A DNA stretch of 64,000 nt from Stomoxys calcitrans (GCF_963082655.1 NC_081552.1:96611922-96675921), one strand, 5' to 3'; counted from the first letter of the stretch, positions 45,155 to 58,233 are shown. The notes: generated from the sequence alone by a model not told the origin. Numbers and translations: made by a program.

Positions 45155-47314
45155 TCTTATATATAAAATCAATTTGTGTTTGATTGTCGGTTTGTTTGTT
45201 TGTTTGTGTGTTCCTTATAGACTCAGAAACGGCTGAACCGATTTTCTTGAAATTTTCACAGACAGTGCATAATGATCCTGTGGTAAAAATAGGGTACTAC
45301 ATTTTTTGATATCTGAAGGGGGCGGACCCTCCGCCTTATCCTAATTTTCAGAAACACCAGATCTCGGAGATGGATGGTGCGATTTAAGCGAAATTTTGTG
45401 TGCTCTCTTATTGTAACCTAAAAATAAAAATTTGGTATCCAAATTTCGGATGGGTTAACTAGGTGGGCCGCCCCACCCTAAAACCTACCAAACATAAATT
45501 TAGAACAATCTCGACAAAATGGGACTCAAATGAAAGGTAATTAAGATTAGAAAACTTATCTGATATCCAACTATCGGACCAAGTATTAGAGGGACCACCC
45601 CAACCCTCAAAACACCCCTAAATCGGACATATTTACCGACCATGGCAATATGGGATTCACATGAAAGGTATTTGCGAGGAAAATACGAATCTGATATCCA
45701 AATGTGGGACCACGTTTCTGGGGTTCCACCTCTTCCCCAAAAAACCACCCAAACAGGACTTATTTACTGACCATGGGATGGTGCGATTTATTATTATTTA
45801 TGGGGCTTAAATAAAAGGTATTTCAGTGTAGAATTCAAATCTGATATCCAAATATGAGTCCAAGTGTTTAGGAGGCTGCCTCTCCCCAAAAACATCCCCT
45901 AAAGAGGACAAATTTACGACCATAGCAATATGGGGCTCAAGTGAAAGGTCTTTGGAAGTAAAGCACGAATCTGATATCAATATTCGGGAAAAGTGTCTAT
46001 GGGGCCACCCCATCCCCGCAACACCACCCAAATAGGAAGTATTTTCTGACTATTGCAATATGAGGCTCAAATAAAAGGGTTTTTAGAGTAAAACGCGAAT
46101 TCGATATATATTTTCAAGGCCAACTCACTAAGTGGCCGCCCATCCCCCAAAACACCCCCAAGCCGGTCATGTATGCCAACTATGAAATATGGGGCTCAAA
46201 TTAAAGGTGTTTGGGAGTAGACCACGTATCTCATATCAACATTAGGGACCATTTGTCTAGGGGACGTCCCACCATCATAACAACCCCCAATAGGGCGTAT
46301 TTGCTCACCAAGAAAATTTGGGTCTTAAAGAGAGTGGAACTAAATATTTATAGTTTTTAGGGTCAATAGCCCAAACCGAACATATTTGCTAACTTTTGCA
46401 ATAAGGAGTTTAAATGAGATTAGAAAACGAATTTAATATCCAATTTTAAGGCCAATGGCAATATGGGGTTCAAATAAATTGTATATAGATATATGAGAAT
46501 AGAGTACGTTGCTGATATATTTTCCGAGTTTAGTGTTTGGGGGACCACCCCAATCCCGAAAACACCCCTAGATCGGGCATATTAACCGACCATGTCAATG
46601 TGGGTCTTAAATGAAAGGAATTGGGGGTAGAGCATGAATTGATACCCACTTTCAGGACCAATTTTCTGAGGTCTACCCCTTTCCCAAAATACCCCACAAA
46701 CAGCAATTTTTTACTGACCATCGCAATATGCGGCTCAAATAAAAGTATTAGGGAGTAGAATACGAATTTGATTTCCAAATATAGGACCATGAATTTAAGG
46801 CATCACCCCTTTCCCTAAACACCCCCCAAAGGGTAACAATTTTTCGACCATGGGAATATGTGGCTCAAATGAAAGGTATTTGAGATTAGAAAACGAATTT
46901 GATAACCTATTTTGGGGCCATGTGTTTGGGGATGGCTCATCGTGTAAACTCCACTAAGCCAATGGCAATATGGGGTTTAAATAAATGGTATTTGAAAAGG
47001 AGCACGATGCTGATATTTTTCAGGACCAAGTGGAGGGGGGACCACCTCACCACCGAAAACACCCCTAAATCAGAGAAAACATGAGAATATCGGACTGAAA
47101 GAATGAAATACACCTTACATCCAAACTTAAATTGGTAGACCAATAAAGATCATATGGGATTCAGATAAAGGCACTTATATTGTTAAACTGTTCGTCAAGC
47201 GATATACTATTTTCGTAGCATGGTTTTTCATTGTCGAAAATAAAAATTCCATTGGAACATTTTTTTTCATATAAAGTAAAAGAAGGCGCAGCGGAGCGGG
47301 CCCGGGTCAGCTAG
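45155..47314 (+). mobile_element. Helitron-C, complete non-autonomous copy (2160 bp)
   Basis: The 5' end is TCTTATATATAAAATCAATT and the 3' end is GGCGCAGCGGAGCGGGCCCG, then GGTCAGCTAG. The flanks are A (45154) and T (47315), as expected for Helitron insertion at A/T without target duplication. After the conserved 5' block (CTCAGAAACGGCTGAACCG) there are about 15 tandem units of ~120-135 bp. No Rep or helicase coding; it needs an autonomous Helitron in trans. This is the reference copy for the family here. Confidence 0.78.
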
Positions 47315-47744
47315 TTACTTATAAGAAAATATAAAATAGAAAAAAATTCAAAAAAAAAAAAATGAGTTCAAATCACGCTGGCAGCAAAAAGTCAACTTCA
47401 AAAAAAAAAAAATCAAATATAATTGCCCAGAAATTTTCTTTCTATTTTATGCTTTTTTAGGTCATACAAATATCACATTTTTCGCAGTGCTGCAAAAACA
47501 ACATTAAAAGCAGGTCGTATTTAAGTGGTGCTGTTGCAGGCCAATCCAAAACACTCTATTTGTAGGACTTTTAAATTGACATATTTTGCAGGCCCTTCAG
47601 CAGGGGTATATCAAGCAATGGGAGGTGAATGACATCGTGCCAATAAAACAAAATGTTATTTTTAAATTGTGTTTACATTTGTGTTGAAGAACTGGTAACT
47701 GCCTTTGCAGGCACATACGTATGCATGTATTTCGCCTCTTTCCG
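47315..47744. other. Unique spacer
   Basis: Two TTCAAAAAAAAAAAA-type runs (near 47349 and 47398) and otherwise unremarkable. No gene seen. Confidence 0.4.
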
Positions 47745-49082
47745 CTACTGGGTAGGAGGGCCGCCCCACATTCTAAACCTATCAACTATATACACTTAGC
47801 AATCACGACAATATGGGACTCAAATGGAAGGTATTTAAGAGTAGGAAACGTATTTGTTATCCAATTGTAGGGCCAAGTGTTTGGGGGACCACCCCAACCC
47901 CGAAACACCCCTAAATCGGACATATTTACTGACCATGGCAATATGGGACTCAAATGAGACGTATTTAAGAGTAGAATACGAATTTGATATTCAAATGTGG
48001 GACCAAGTTTCTGGGGTTCACCCCTTCCACAAAACACCACCTAAACAGGATATATTTACTGATGATGACAATATGGGGCTCAAATAATAGGTATTTGAGT
48101 GAAGAATACGAATCCGATATCCAAATCTGGGATCAAGTGTTTGGGGACCGCCTCCACCAAATCACCCAACAAAAAGGCCAAATTTACCACCATAAAAATA
48201 TGGGGCTCAAATTAAAAGTCTTTGGGAGTAATCTCATATCAATACTAGGGAAAAAGTGTCTATGGGGCCACCCCACCCCCATAAAACCTCCCAAAATAGG
48301 ACGTATTTTCTGACCATTGCAATATGTGGCTCAAATAAGAGGTACTTTAGAGTAGAATATGAATCTGATATATATAATCAGGTCCAAGTCACTGAGTGGC
48401 CGCCCCATCCCTCAAACACCCCCCAAACCGGACATGTTTGCCGACTATGGAAATATGGTGCTTAAATGAAAGGTATTTGGGAGTAGACCACGAATGAGAT
48501 ATCAACATTCGGGACCAACTCTTTAAGAGACGTCTCACTCCTATAACAACCCCTTATAAGGCGTATTTGCACACCATGATAATTTAAGTCTTAAAGGGAG
48601 TGGAACTCGATATTGATAGTTCTTAGAGCCCATACCCCAAACCAAACATAATGCAGACTTTAACAAACATATTTGCAGTCAATAAGGGGTTTCCATGGAA
48701 GGTATTTGAGATAAGCAAACTTATTTGGTATCCAATTTTGAGGCCAATGGCAATATGGGGTTTAAATAAATGATATTTGAGAGAGTTCAGGGCTAAGATT
48801 TTTGGGGGATCACCCCACTCCCCAAAACACCCCTAAAACGTACATATTGTAGTTACCGACCATGTAAATGTGGGGCTCAAATGAAATGTATTAGGAAGTA
48901 GAGCATGAAATTGCTACCCTCTTTCGAGAGCAATTTTCTGGGTGTCTACCTCTTTGGCAAAATACCCCACAAATAGCAATTATTTACTGACCACAGCAAA
49001 TAAAGGTATTTGGGAGTATAATTCGAATTTAATATCGAAAGGTGGGTTCATGTATTTGGGGCACTACCCCTTTTCCGAAACA
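47745..49082 (+). mobile_element. Helitron-C array fragment, both ends missing
   Basis: About ten units (CAATATGGGACTCAAATG, GATATCCAA, GACCACCCCAACCCC). Neither the TC nor the CTAG end is present. It runs into a HINE-A3-like element. Confidence 0.65.
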
Positions 49083-49947
49083 CCTCCGATTCGGATCATA
49101 ATTAAACTGAATGTTGGACACTATAATAAAAGTCATAGGGTGAAATTTCTGCCAATTCGAATAAGAATTGCGCCCTTTAGGAGCTCAAGATGTAAAGTAC
49201 AATAGGAAACTCGGTTTATGTGGAAGCTTTATCAAGCTATAGACCGCTTCAGACCATATTTTACACGTATGTCGAACGTCATGGGAGAAGCCGTTGCACA
49301 AAATTTCATAATTGCGCCCTCTAGAGGCTCAAGAAATTGCGATACAAGATTGGTTTACATGGCAGCTATATCAGATTATGGACCGATTTGAACCATACTT
49401 AGCACAGTTGTTTAAAGTTATAACAAAACACGCCGTTCTAAATTTCAGCCAAATCGGATGGGAATTGCGCCCTCTAGAGGCTCAAAAAGTCAAGACCCCA
49501 GATCGGTTTATATGACAGCTATATCAGTTTATAAACCGATTTCAACCATACTTAGCACAGTTGTTGAAAATCGTAACAAAACACTTCTTGCAAAATTTCA
49601 GCAAAATCGGGTAAGAATTACGCCCTTTAGTGGCTCAAGAAGTCAATATGCAAGATCGGTTTATATGGCAGCTATACCAACACATAGACCATTATGGCTC
49701 ATTTACAATGCCATCCGGCCCTCACTAATAAGAATTTTTTGTGCAAACTTTCAAGGGCCTAGCTTTACTCCTTTGAAAGTTAGCGTGTTTTCGACAGACA
49801 GACGGACGGGCATGGCTAGATCGATTTTAAATGTCATGACGATCAAGAATATATATATATTTTATGGGGTCTTAGACGCATATTTCGAGGTGTTACAAAG
49901 AGAATGACGAAATAAGTATACCCCCATCCTATGGTGGTGGGTATAAA
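49083..49947 (-). mobile_element. HINE-A3-like element, hairpin end missing
   Basis: Five units (GATTCGGATCATAATTAAAC, TTCGAATAAGAATTGCGCCC). Short GACAGACAGACGGACGGGC tract, TATATATATAT and CCTATGGTGGTGGGTATA. Confidence 0.7.
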
Positions 49948-50454
49948 ACCGATCTGAGTCATATTAACGGAGGATATTGAAGGGCCTAAGACAACTCACT
50001 GTTCCAAATTTCAGCAAAATCTGATAATAAATGTGGTTTTTATGGGCCTAAGACCCTAATTTGGCGGATCGCTCTATATGGCAGCTATATCCAAATCTGA
50101 ACCAATCTTAGTCATATTGACGGAGGATGTTGAAGGGCTTAACACAACTCACTGTTCCAAATTTCAGCAAAACTTGATAATAATGGGGGCTATATCAAGA
50201 TATAGTCTGATATAGCCCATCTTCTGCTTATGGACAAAAAAAAGGATCTGTGCAAAGTTTCAGCTCAATATCTCCATTTTTGAAGACTGTAGCGTGATTT
50301 CAACAGACAGATGGACGGACATGTCTAGATCGTCTTAGATGTTTACGCTGATCAAGAATATATATACTTTGTAGGGTCGGAAATGGATATTTCGATGTGT
50401 TGCAAACGGAACGACAAAATGAATATACCTCCATCTGTCGGTGGTGGGTATAAA
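49948..50454 (-). mobile_element. HINE-B fragment, 5' (TATACCC) end retained
   Basis: Two units, a GACAGACAGATGGACGGAC tract, TATATATA and GTCGGTGGTGGGTATAAAA. The hairpin end is absent; it abuts the HINE-A3-like element on the left and a Helitron-C on the right. Confidence 0.7.
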
Positions 50455-52088
50455 AATCAATTTGTATTTGTTTGTAGATTTGTTTGTTTGTATGTTTGTG
50501 TGTTCCTTATAGACTCAGAAACGGCTTAACCGATTTTCTTGAAATTTTCACAGATGGTACATATTGATCCCATGGTGAAAATAGGGTACTACATTTTTGA
50601 TATCTGAAGGGGGGCGGTCCCTCCCCCTTGCACTAATTTTCAGAAACGCCAGATCTCGGAGATGGGTAATGCGATTCAAGCGAAATTTTGTGTGCTCTCA
50701 TATAGTACCCTAAAAATAAAAAATTGGTATCCAAATTTCGGATGGGATACCTACGGGGGCTGACCCACCCTAAATCCTACCAAACATAAATTTACACCAT
50801 TCACGACAATATGGGACTCAAATGAAAGCTATTTAGGATAAGAAAACGTATCTGATATCCAATTGTCGGACCAAGTGCTAGGGGAACCACCCCAAGACCC
50901 AAAACACCCCTAAATCGGACGTATTCACCGACCATAGCAATATGGGACTCAAATTGAAGGTATTTACGAGTAGAATACGAATTTGATATCCAAATGTGGG
51001 ACCACGTTTCTGGGGTTACACCCCTTCCCCAACACACCCCCAAACAGGACTTGTTTACTGACCATGGTAATATGGGGCTTAAATAAAAGGTATTTGAGTG
51101 TAGAATTCGAATCTGATATCCAAATATGGGACCAAGTTTTTGGGGGGCCGCCCCTCCCCAAAAACATCCCCCAATGGGGACAAATTTACGACCGTAGCAA
51201 TATGGGTCTCAAATGAAAGGTCTTTGGAAGTAAAACACGAATCTGATATCAATATTCGGGAAAAGTGTTTATGGGGCCACCCAACACCACCCAACTAGAA
51301 AGTATTTGCTGACTATTGCAACATGAGGCTCAAACAAGAGGGTTTTTAAAGTAGAACACGAATCCGATATAAATTTTCCAGGCCAACTCACTGAGTGGCC
51401 GCCCATCCCTCAAAACACCCCCCAAGCCGGTCATATATGCCGACTATGGAAATATGGGGCTCAAATTAAAGGTATGTGGGAAAAGCCCATGTATCTGATA
51501 TCAACATTAGGGGCCAACTGTGTCGCGGATGTCCCACCACCATAAACACCCCCAAATAGGACGTATTTGCTCACCAAGACAATTTGGGTCTTCAAGACAG
51601 TGCAAATAATTATTCATATTTTTAGTGCCAATACCCCAAACCGAACATATTTGCTGACTTTTGCAATAAGGTGTTTAAATGAGATTAGAAAGCGAATTTG
51701 ATATCCAATTTTTAGGCCAATGGCAATATGGGGTTCAAATAAATGATATTATATAGATACATGAGAATAGAGCACGTTGCTGATATATTTTCAGAGCTTA
51801 GTATTTGGGGGACCATCCCACTCCCCAAAACAACCCTAAATCGGGCATATTTACCGACCATGACAATGTGGGGCCTAAATGAAAGGTATTGGGGGGTAGA
51901 GCAAGAATTGATACCCACTTTCGGGACCAATTTTCTGGCCATCGCAATATGGGGCTCAAATGAAGGTATTTGGAAGGACGCCTCATCGTGTAAACTCCCC
52001 TAAACCAATCGCAATATGGGGTTTAAATAAATGGTATTTGAAAGAAGAGCATCATGCTGATATTTTTTCAGGGCCAAGTGTCTGGGGG
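50455..52088 (+). mobile_element. Helitron-C, 5' part, fused to a HINE end
   Basis: ATCAATTTGTATTTGTTTG follows directly on GGTGGGTATAAAA, as at 19041. The 5' block and about 11 units are present. It ends abruptly at a switch to the opposite orientation; no CTAG. Confidence 0.65.
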
Positions 52089-52808
52089 ACCATATTTGCT
52101 ATGGTCGTAAATTTGTCCCCTTTGGGGGATGTTTTTGGTGAGAGGCGGCCCCCAAACACCTGATCCCATATTTGGATATCAGATTCGTATTCTACATTCA
52201 AATAACTTTTATTTAAGTCCCATATTCCCATTGTCAGTAAATAAATCCAGTTTGGGGGGTGTTTTGGGGAAGGGGTGGACCCCCAGAAAAGTGGTTCCAC
52301 ATTTGGATATCAGATTCGTATTCTACTCGCAAATACCTTTCATTTGAGTCCCATATTGCTATGGTAGGTGAATATGTCCGATTTAGGGGTGTTTTGAGGG
52401 TTGGGGTGGTCCCTCTAATACTTGGTCCGATAGTTGGATATCAGATAAGTTTTCTAATCTTAATTACCTTTCATTTGAGTCCATATTGTCGAGATTGTTC
52501 TAAATATATGTTTGGTAGGATTTAGGGTGGGTCAGCCCCCCTAGGTATCCCATCCGAAATTTGGGTACCAAATTTTTATTTTTAGGGTACTATATGAGAG
52601 CACACAAAATTTCGCTTAAATCGCACAACCCATCTCCGAGATCTGGCGTTTCTTAAAATTAGGGTAAGGGGGAGGGTCCGCCCCCGCTTCAGATATCAAA
52701 AAATTTAGTACCCTATTTTCACCACGGGGTCATTATGCACCATCTGTGAAAATTTCAAGAAAATCGGTTCAGCCGTTTGTGAGTCTATAAGGAACACACA
52801 AACATACA
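52089..52808 (-). mobile_element. Helitron-C segment in reverse orientation
   Basis: Units with TTTGGATATCAGATTCGTAT repeat at 131 bp (52171, 52302, 52433), then the conserved 5' block ending in ACACACAAACATACAAAC. At 52808 the orientation flips back. It is an inverted piece within one Helitron-C block. Confidence 0.68.
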
Positions 52809-54496
52809 AACAACACCCCACCCCAAAACACCACCCAACCCCCAAAACACCCCTAAATCGGACATATTTACCGATCATGGCAATATGGGACTCAAATTAA
52901 AGGTATTTGCGAGTAGAATACGAATCTGATATCCAAATGTGGGACCATGTTTCTGGAAGGTGGACCCCTTCCCCAAACAGGACTTTTTTACTGACCATGG
53001 GAATATGGGGCTTAAATAAAAGGTATTTGAGTGAAGAATTAGAATCTGATATCCAAATATGAGACCAAGTGTTTAGGGGGCCTCCTCTCACCGAAAACAT
53101 CCTCCGAAGGGAAACAATTTTCGACCATCGACATATGGGGCTTAAATAAAAGGTCTTTGGGAGTAAAACACGAATCTGATATCAATATTTGGAAAGGTGT
53201 CTATGGGGCAACCCCACCCCCACAACACCACCCAAATAGTAAGTCTTTGCTGACTTTTGCAATATGAGGCTCAAATAAGAGGGTTTTTAGAGTGGAACAC
53301 GAATCCGATATATATTTTCAAGGCCAACTCACTGAGGTGCCGCCCATCACCCAAAACACCCCCCAAGCCGGTCACGTTTGCCGACGATGGAAATGTGGGG
53401 CACAAATGAAAGGTATTTGGGAGTAGACCGCGTATCTGATATCAACATTAGAACCAACTGTCTAAGGGACGTCCCACCACCATAACAACCCCCAAATAGG
53501 ACGTATTTGCTCACCAAGACAATTCGGGTCTTAAGGAGAGTGGAACTAAATATGCATAGTTTTTAGGGTCAATAACCCAAACCAGACATTGCTGACTTTT
53601 GCATTAAGGAGTTTATATGAGATTTCAAAACGAATTTGATATCCAATTTTGAGGCCAATGGCAATATGGGGTTCAAATAAATGATATATAGATATATGAG
53701 AATAGAGTACGTTGCTGATATATTTTCCGGGCTTAGTGTTTGGGCGACCACCCCAATCCCCAAAACACCTCTAAATCGGCCATATTTACCGACCATATCA
53801 ATGTGGAGATTAAATGAAAGGTATTGGGGGGTAGAGCAAGAATTGATACTCACTTTCGGGGCCAATTTTCTGGGGGTCAACCCCTTTTCCAAAATACCCC
53901 ACAAGCAGCAATTTTTTAGTGACCATCGCAATATGGGGCTCAAATAAAGGTATTTGGGAGTAAAATACGAATTTGATATCCAAATGTAAAACCATGTATT
54001 TAGGGATTCACGCATTCCCCAAAACACCCCGCTAAGGGTAAAAACCTACCTATTTTGGGCCATATGTTTGGGGGACGCCTCATCGTGTAAACTCCCCTAA
54101 ACCAATGGCAATATGGGGTTTAATAAATGGTTTTTGAAAGAAGAGCACGATGCTGATATTTTTACACTTGGTGGTCTTCCAAGTGCCTGGGAGACCACCT
54201 CGACCACCTCGACCCCGAAAATACCCCTAAATCAGATATCATGAGATTATGGGGCTGAAATAAAGTATTTTAATAATGGAGTACACCTTACATCCAAACT
54301 TAAATTCGTAGACCAATGAATATCATATGGGATTCAGATAAAGGCACTTATATTGATAAACTGTTAGTCAAGCGATATACTATATACGTAGCATGGTATT
54401 TCACTAAAAGCTCTTTAATTGTCGAAAATAAATATTCCAAGGAATCTTTTGTTCCATACAAAGTAAAAGAAGGCGCAGCGGACCCGGGTCTGTTAG
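52809..54496 (+). mobile_element. Helitron-C, 3' part
   Basis: About 12 units, then GAAGGCGCAGCGGACCCGGG and TCTGTTAG (a CTAG-like end with one change) at 54496. The 5' end is missing. With 50455-52088 it may be one element carrying an inverted insert. Confidence 0.65.
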
Positions 54497-55087
54497 TTGT
54501 TTATAAAAATAGAAAAAAATCATTTTTTCATGTGATGGTTTTGTAAGAGCGTCCAGATTTTAACATATCGTATGCTGCTATGGAGCAAGATGACCAATTT
54601 TGTTCCGGTCCATACGACTAATCGCTACGGGTACGTTATAGCCATTTGTTGTTTAAAGGTGACAATAACTCGCCTTGTCTTATAGATTATCGCAGGCAGT
54701 CAGTATTAAAGCAGGAGCAAGCCTCTCACTGCGAATCTCCACTCGATACCGCTGATTGTCAGAGACTGCAGTTGCAAATCACACAAATCGGAGCTCAAAG
54801 CTCCAAGCTATGTGGTGCTCATAGTCTTCCCGTGTTGCGCTGAATCAAGTTATTGGTTCACACCGCCTCGCTTATGCCAAGTCAACACGTTCTCGAAAAG
54901 AGCCTAGACTTCTCTTTGTAAAATCAGAGTCTGAGTTAACAGCTTGAAAATTGGCGATTGAGATGAAATTTGGATCGCTGAGTACACTAATGCTCTCAAA
55001 CACATCAACATCAAGCAACGTATAGATATGGCCCGCTCAGGATATTAGAAACTGATTTGGTTGAAAAAGGCTCCTTAAAAGGTATTA
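54497..55087. other. Unique DNA, about 590 bp
   Basis: A 65-codon open frame (54646-54843) with no recognisable domain. Composition is less AT-rich than the surroundings, so it may be an old coding or transposon relic, but I cannot place it. Confidence 0.35.
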
Positions 55088-55513
55088 CAAGTAAAAGCGT
55101 GCTAAGTTCGGCCGGGCCGAATCTTAGGAACCCAAAACCATGGATTCTGGTAAAATTTTATACAAAATAAATTTTTTTGAAAGGAAAGATTTTATTTATT
55201 TTTTTTACAGTACTTGGCACACTTGTTCGAAGTAATAACAGAACGAATGTGGCTTTCAGGGGCTAAAGATGTCAAATCAAGAGATCGGTTTATATGGGCG
55301 CTATATCATGTTACAGACTGATTTGGACTGTATTTGGTAAAGTTGTTGAGAGTCCTAACAGAATTCCACGTCCAAAATCTCAGCCGAATCGCACAAAAAT
55401 TGCGGCTTCCAGGGGCTCAAGAAGTCAAATCTGGAGATCGGTTTGTATGGAAGCTATATATAAATCTGAACCGATATGGCCTATTTGAAATCCCCAATGA
55501 CCTACATGAATAA
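55088..55513 (-). mobile_element. HINE-A2 element, TATACCC end missing
   Basis: CAAGTAAAAGCGTGCTAAG, intact hairpin TTCGGCC-G-GGCCGAA, two units. It stops after CCCAATGACCTACATGAAT without the GACG tract. Confidence 0.65.
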
Positions 55514-55902
55514 ATTATAAAGTCTATTCCTACTCCCTGACCATATTCGTAATCTACTCCCGAATAGCTTTCATTTGAGTCCCATATTGTCGTGATCATC
55601 AAATAAACCTATTTTAAGGGGTTTTGGGGCTAGGACCCAATTTTTATTATAAAATTCGTGCTCTACTCTTAAATATCTTTCATTTCAATCCCATATTGAA
55701 CCGATCGGTCCACGATACTTTTGGGGTAAGGCGGAGGGTCCGCCCCCCTCCCGATATCAAAAAAATATATAGCCCATAGTTCCTTCCAGACCAATCTACA
55801 CAATCTGTGAAGATTTGAAGGTAATCGGTTCAGCCGTTTTGAGTCTATACGGAACAAAAAACAAACATACAAAAAAACGCAAATTGAATTCTAAATATAA
55901 GA
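55514..55902 (-). mobile_element. Helitron-C related element, 5' end intact
   Basis: Minus-strand 5' terminus TCTTATATTTAGAATTCAAT (TC at 55902-55901), then a (GTTT)-rich stretch and the 5' block. Two diverged units follow; the 3' end is missing. Its TC directly follows the CTAG of the next element. Confidence 0.62.
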
Positions 55903-57612
55903 CTAGCTTACACCGGCCCGGTCCGCTGCGCCTTCTTTTACTTTGTATGGAACAAAAGTTTCCTTGGAATATTTATTTTCGACATTTAAAGAGCTTTTAG
56001 TGAAATACCATGCTACGAAAATGGTACATTGCTTGACTGACAGTTTAACAATATAAGTACATTTATCTGATTCCCATATGATCTTTTTTGGTCTACCAAT
56101 TTAAGTTTGGATGTAAGGTGTACTCCTGAAAAAATATCAGCATCGTGCTCTTCTTTCAAATACTATTTATTTAAACCCCATATTGCCATTGGTTTAGGGG
56201 AGTTTACACGATGAGGGGTCCCCCAAACACATGGCCCCAAAATAGGTTATCAAATTCGTTTTATAATCTCAAATACCTTTCATTAGAGCCACATATTGGC
56301 ATGGTCGAAAAATGTTTACCCTTTGGGGGTGTTTTGGGGAAGGGGAGGTGATGCCCTAAATACATGGTCCTACATTTGGATATCAAATTCGCGTTCTACT
56401 CCCAAATACCTTTAATTGAGGCAGATATTGCGATGATCAGTTAAAAAATGCTTTTCGTGGTATTTTGGAAAGGGGTAGACCGCTAAAAAATTAGTCCCGA
56501 ATTTGGGATTGTCTCCCAAAGACTAAGCCCGGAAAATATACCTGCAACGTGCTCTATTCTCATATATTTATATATCATTTATTTGAACCCCATATTGCCA
56601 TTGGTTTCAAAATTGGATATAAAATTGGTTTTCTAATCTCATTTTAGCTCAAAAAAGTCAGCAAATATTTAGTTCCACTCTCTTTAAGACCCAAATTGTC
56701 TTGGTGATCAAATACGTCCTATTTGGGGGTTGTTATGGTGGTGGGACGTCCCCTAGATAGTTGGTCCCTAATGTTGATATCAAATACGTTTTCTACTCCC
56801 AAATACGTTTAATTTGAGCCCCATATTTCCATAGTCGGCAAATATGACCGGCTTGGGGGGGGTGTTTTGGGGATGGGCGGCCACTCAGTGAGTTGGCCTT
56901 GAAAATATATTGGATTGCCCAAAGAGTAATTGCGGATTTTTTAAAAGAAAGTAAATGCATTTTTAATAAAACTTAGAATGAACTTTAATCAAATATACTT
57001 TTTTTACACTTTTTTTCTAAAGCAAGCTAAAAGTAACAGCTGATAACTGACAGAAGAAAGAATGCAATTACAGAGTCACAAGCTGTGAAAAAATTTGTCA
57101 ACGCCGACTATATGAAAAATCCGCTATTACTTTTTGGGCAACCCAATATATCAGATTCGTGTTCTACTCTAAAAACCCTCTTATTTGAGTCTCATATTTC
57201 AATAGTCAGCAAATACTCCCTATGGTGGTATTGTGGGTGGTGAGGTGGCCCGATAGACCCTTTTCCCAAATATTGATATCAGATTCGTGCTTTACTCCCA
57301 AAGATCTTTCATTTGAGCCCCATATTGCTATGGTCGTAAATTTGTCCCCTTTGGGGGATGTTTTTGGGGGCAGGCGGCCCCCCAAATTTGGATACCAAAT
57401 TTTTACTTTTAGGGTACCACATGAGAGCACACAAAATTTCGCTTAAATCGCATCACCCATCTCCGAGATCTGGCGTTTCTGAAAATTAGGGTAAGGGGGA
57501 GGGTCCAGATATCAAAAAATTTAGTACCTTATTTTCACTACGGGGTCATTATGCAACATCTGTGAAAATTTAAAGAAAATCGGTTCAGCCGTTTCTGAGT
57601 CTACAAAGAACA
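55903..57612 (-). mobile_element. Helitron-C, 3' end intact, carrying a nested MITE
   Basis: Minus-strand 3' end GGCGCAGCGGACCGGGCCGG, then TGTAAGCTAG (CTAG at 55906-55903). About ten units follow, interrupted by the MITE at 56910-57146. The 5' block is present but the last ~40 bp with TC are missing where a LINE fragment begins at about 57613. Confidence 0.72.
56910..57146. mobile_element. Mariner-type MITE, complete (237 bp)
   Basis: Terminal inverted repeats of about 28 bp: TTGGATTGCCCAAAGAGTAA at the left and, reverse-complemented, TTGGGTTGCCCAAAAAGTAA at the right (about 25 of 28 match). The flanks are TA on each side (56908-56909 and 57147-57148), the Tc1/mariner target duplication. 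Removing it restores a continuous Helitron-C unit. No transposase frame, so it depends on a mariner transposase in trans. Confidence 0.88.
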
Positions 57613-58138
57613 CACTTGCGAGGTTTTTTACGGTTGTGATGTAACTCATAGGAATAAATTGCACGTGGCCTTTAACGATGTCGTTAGATACATTTTTGGT
57701 TTGCGTAGAAGAGACCGGATATCTGACTTTGCCAAACAAGTATATGGTGTCTCTTTTAACTCGTTCCTTAAGATACGCTTGTTGCAAATGATCCACAAGA
57801 TAATTTATACCAATGAACCGTCATATCTGGCTTTTGTTTTGCGTTTTGCTAACTCTACAAGAGGTAAACAAGTAATACAAATACGTCATCAATATCGAGT
57901 ATCTGAACAACAGTTCTTTGTTAACGCTATACGTCTCTGGAATAATCTTCCCAATAGTATTCAAATTATAAGTAATGAACGACAGTTCAAATCTTTGATT
58001 TATAATCATTTTAATTCATTATTTGTTTTGCTTTTTTTTATAACTATTTTTTTAATTTATTTTATTAGTAGCTTTGATTAAATTGTTTAATTTTCTTTAA
58101 AGTTTCTTTTTCTTCTTTTTTTGTTTTGTTTAAACCTT
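57613..58138 (+). pseudogene. LINE 3' end: RT C-terminal region and 3' UTR, 5'-truncated
   Basis: The plus strand is open from about 57615 to TAA (58079-58081), roughly 155 codons. It reads HVAFNDVVRYIFGLRRRDRI, then FLKIRLLQMIHKIIY, and near the end RLWNNLPNSIQ with a final FKSLIYNHF. The WNxLP block and this layout are typical of the region after the RT domain in Jockey/CR1-type LINEs. The RT core is missing (5' truncation, common for LINEs). A pyrimidine-rich tail to 58138 is the probable 3' UTR. The frame itself is not broken. It is not the same family as the LINE at 1-3535. Confidence 0.72.
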
Positions 58139-58233
58139 TTTATACCCTCCACCATAAGATGGGGGGTATACTAATTTCGTCATTCTGTTTGTAACTACTC
58201 GAAATATTCGTCTGAGACCCCATAAAGTATATA
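58139..58233 (+). mobile_element. HINE-A 5' end, target of the errantivirus insertion
   Basis: TATACCCTCCACCATAAG to CCCATAAAGTATATA, then the LTR begins. The rest of this HINE should continue to the right of the provirus, beyond the window. The TATATA target fits the site choice known for gypsy-type errantiviruses. Confidence 0.78.

Noticed and set aside
53569..54027. 152-codon open frame in the Helitron-C array
   Set aside because: It follows the ~130-bp repeat unit, and parallel frames occur in each Helitron-C copy on either strand. No domain.
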